Origin: Halanaerobiales bacterium
Lineage (GTDB): Bacteria > Bacillota_F > Halanaerobiia > DY22613
Direction of reading: 5' to 3'
Length of the DNA stretch: 6,262 nt
Assembly (NCBI GenBank): GCA_023128035.1
Contig: JAGMES010000224.1
Coordinates: 1 to 6,262 of the forward strand
Below are positions 6,200 to 6,262 of this stretch, one piece after another (within the stretch, counting starts at the first letter, position 1; the number at the start of each line of letters is the position of its first letter). The notes beneath the pieces were generated by a model. The model saw nothing but the letters and a program-made list of their open reading frames with translations, was not told where the DNA came from and did no database searches. A program made the position numbers and the translations under genes.

Positions 6200-6262
6200 A
6201 AAAAAAAAAGTGTGGTAAAAAACGTCACTGCGATATTTCGCAGTGACGTTTTTTACCACACT
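6200..6262 (-). terminator. Intrinsic terminator of a gene beyond the right edge (25-bp perfect stem)
   Basis: Positions 6209-6233 are an exact reverse complement of 6238-6262, with a 4-nt loop TATT (6234-6237). On the minus strand the hairpin is followed by ten T residues (complement of 6200-6209), the mark of a Rho-independent terminator. It would end a leftward gene lying beyond the window and isolate the steA operon from it. The 25-bp perfect stem is longer than most terminators and the window ends exactly at the outer base pair, so the palindrome may continue or belong to a repeated element. Confidence 0.8.

Noticed and set aside
1..6262. tRNA, rRNA or a known riboswitch
   Set aside because: I found no cloverleaf with TTCRA-type arm, no rRNA-like stretch and no riboswitch core in the spacers on either strand.

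Overview
The window looks like chromosomal DNA of a low-GC, AT-rich, Gram-positive-type anaerobe of the Clostridia or Halanaerobiia kind. The evidence is strong purine-rich ribosome binding sites, GTG and TTG starts, AT-rich spacers, and a gene cluster (SteA-like, SteB/MctB-like, GT2, MraY-like GT4) that from general knowledge recurs in spore-forming Clostridia. No species can be named from this sequence. Every convincing gene is on the minus strand, so transcription runs from right to left.

Right part (6262 to 2805) is a compact four-gene unit. It is preceded, at the right window edge, by a 25-bp perfect hairpin followed on the minus strand by a T-run, probably the terminator of a gene outside the window. 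The order is: a membrane-anchored SteA-like protein with a thiamin-pyrophosphokinase-like fold; a SteB/MctB-like single-pass coiled-coil protein; a GT2 glycosyltransferase; and a polytopic MraY/WecA-like prenyl-phosphate glycosyl-1-phosphate transferase. The genes are spaced 39 bp apart, overlap by 29 bp, and overlap by 4 bp (ATGA), which fits one translationally coupled operon. SteA and SteB are known from Corynebacteriales as cell-separation factors. Pairing them with two envelope glycosyltransferases suggests a membrane unit linking a lipid-linked glycan to division or wall remodelling; that link is inference. Two starts were moved downstream of the longest reading frame because a strong ribosome binding site fits only there: TTG at 6083 for steA and ATG at 3617 for the GT4.

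Middle part (2475 to 2804) is a 330-bp AT-rich spacer. It holds a heptamer repeat, two overlapping small AT-rich hairpins, and a striking imperfect palindrome of about 106 bp (2529-2634) that may be a terminator, a structured RNA or a small non-autonomous mobile element.

Left part (2474 to 1) is the first 824 codons of a large secreted protein that continues past the left edge. It has a signal peptide, a DNRLRE-type beta domain, a DUF6531-like domain and the start of an RHS/YD-repeat array. This is the layout of WapA/RHS-type surface proteins, whose C-terminal ends are often polymorphic toxins. Any such end, and any immunity gene, lies outside the window.
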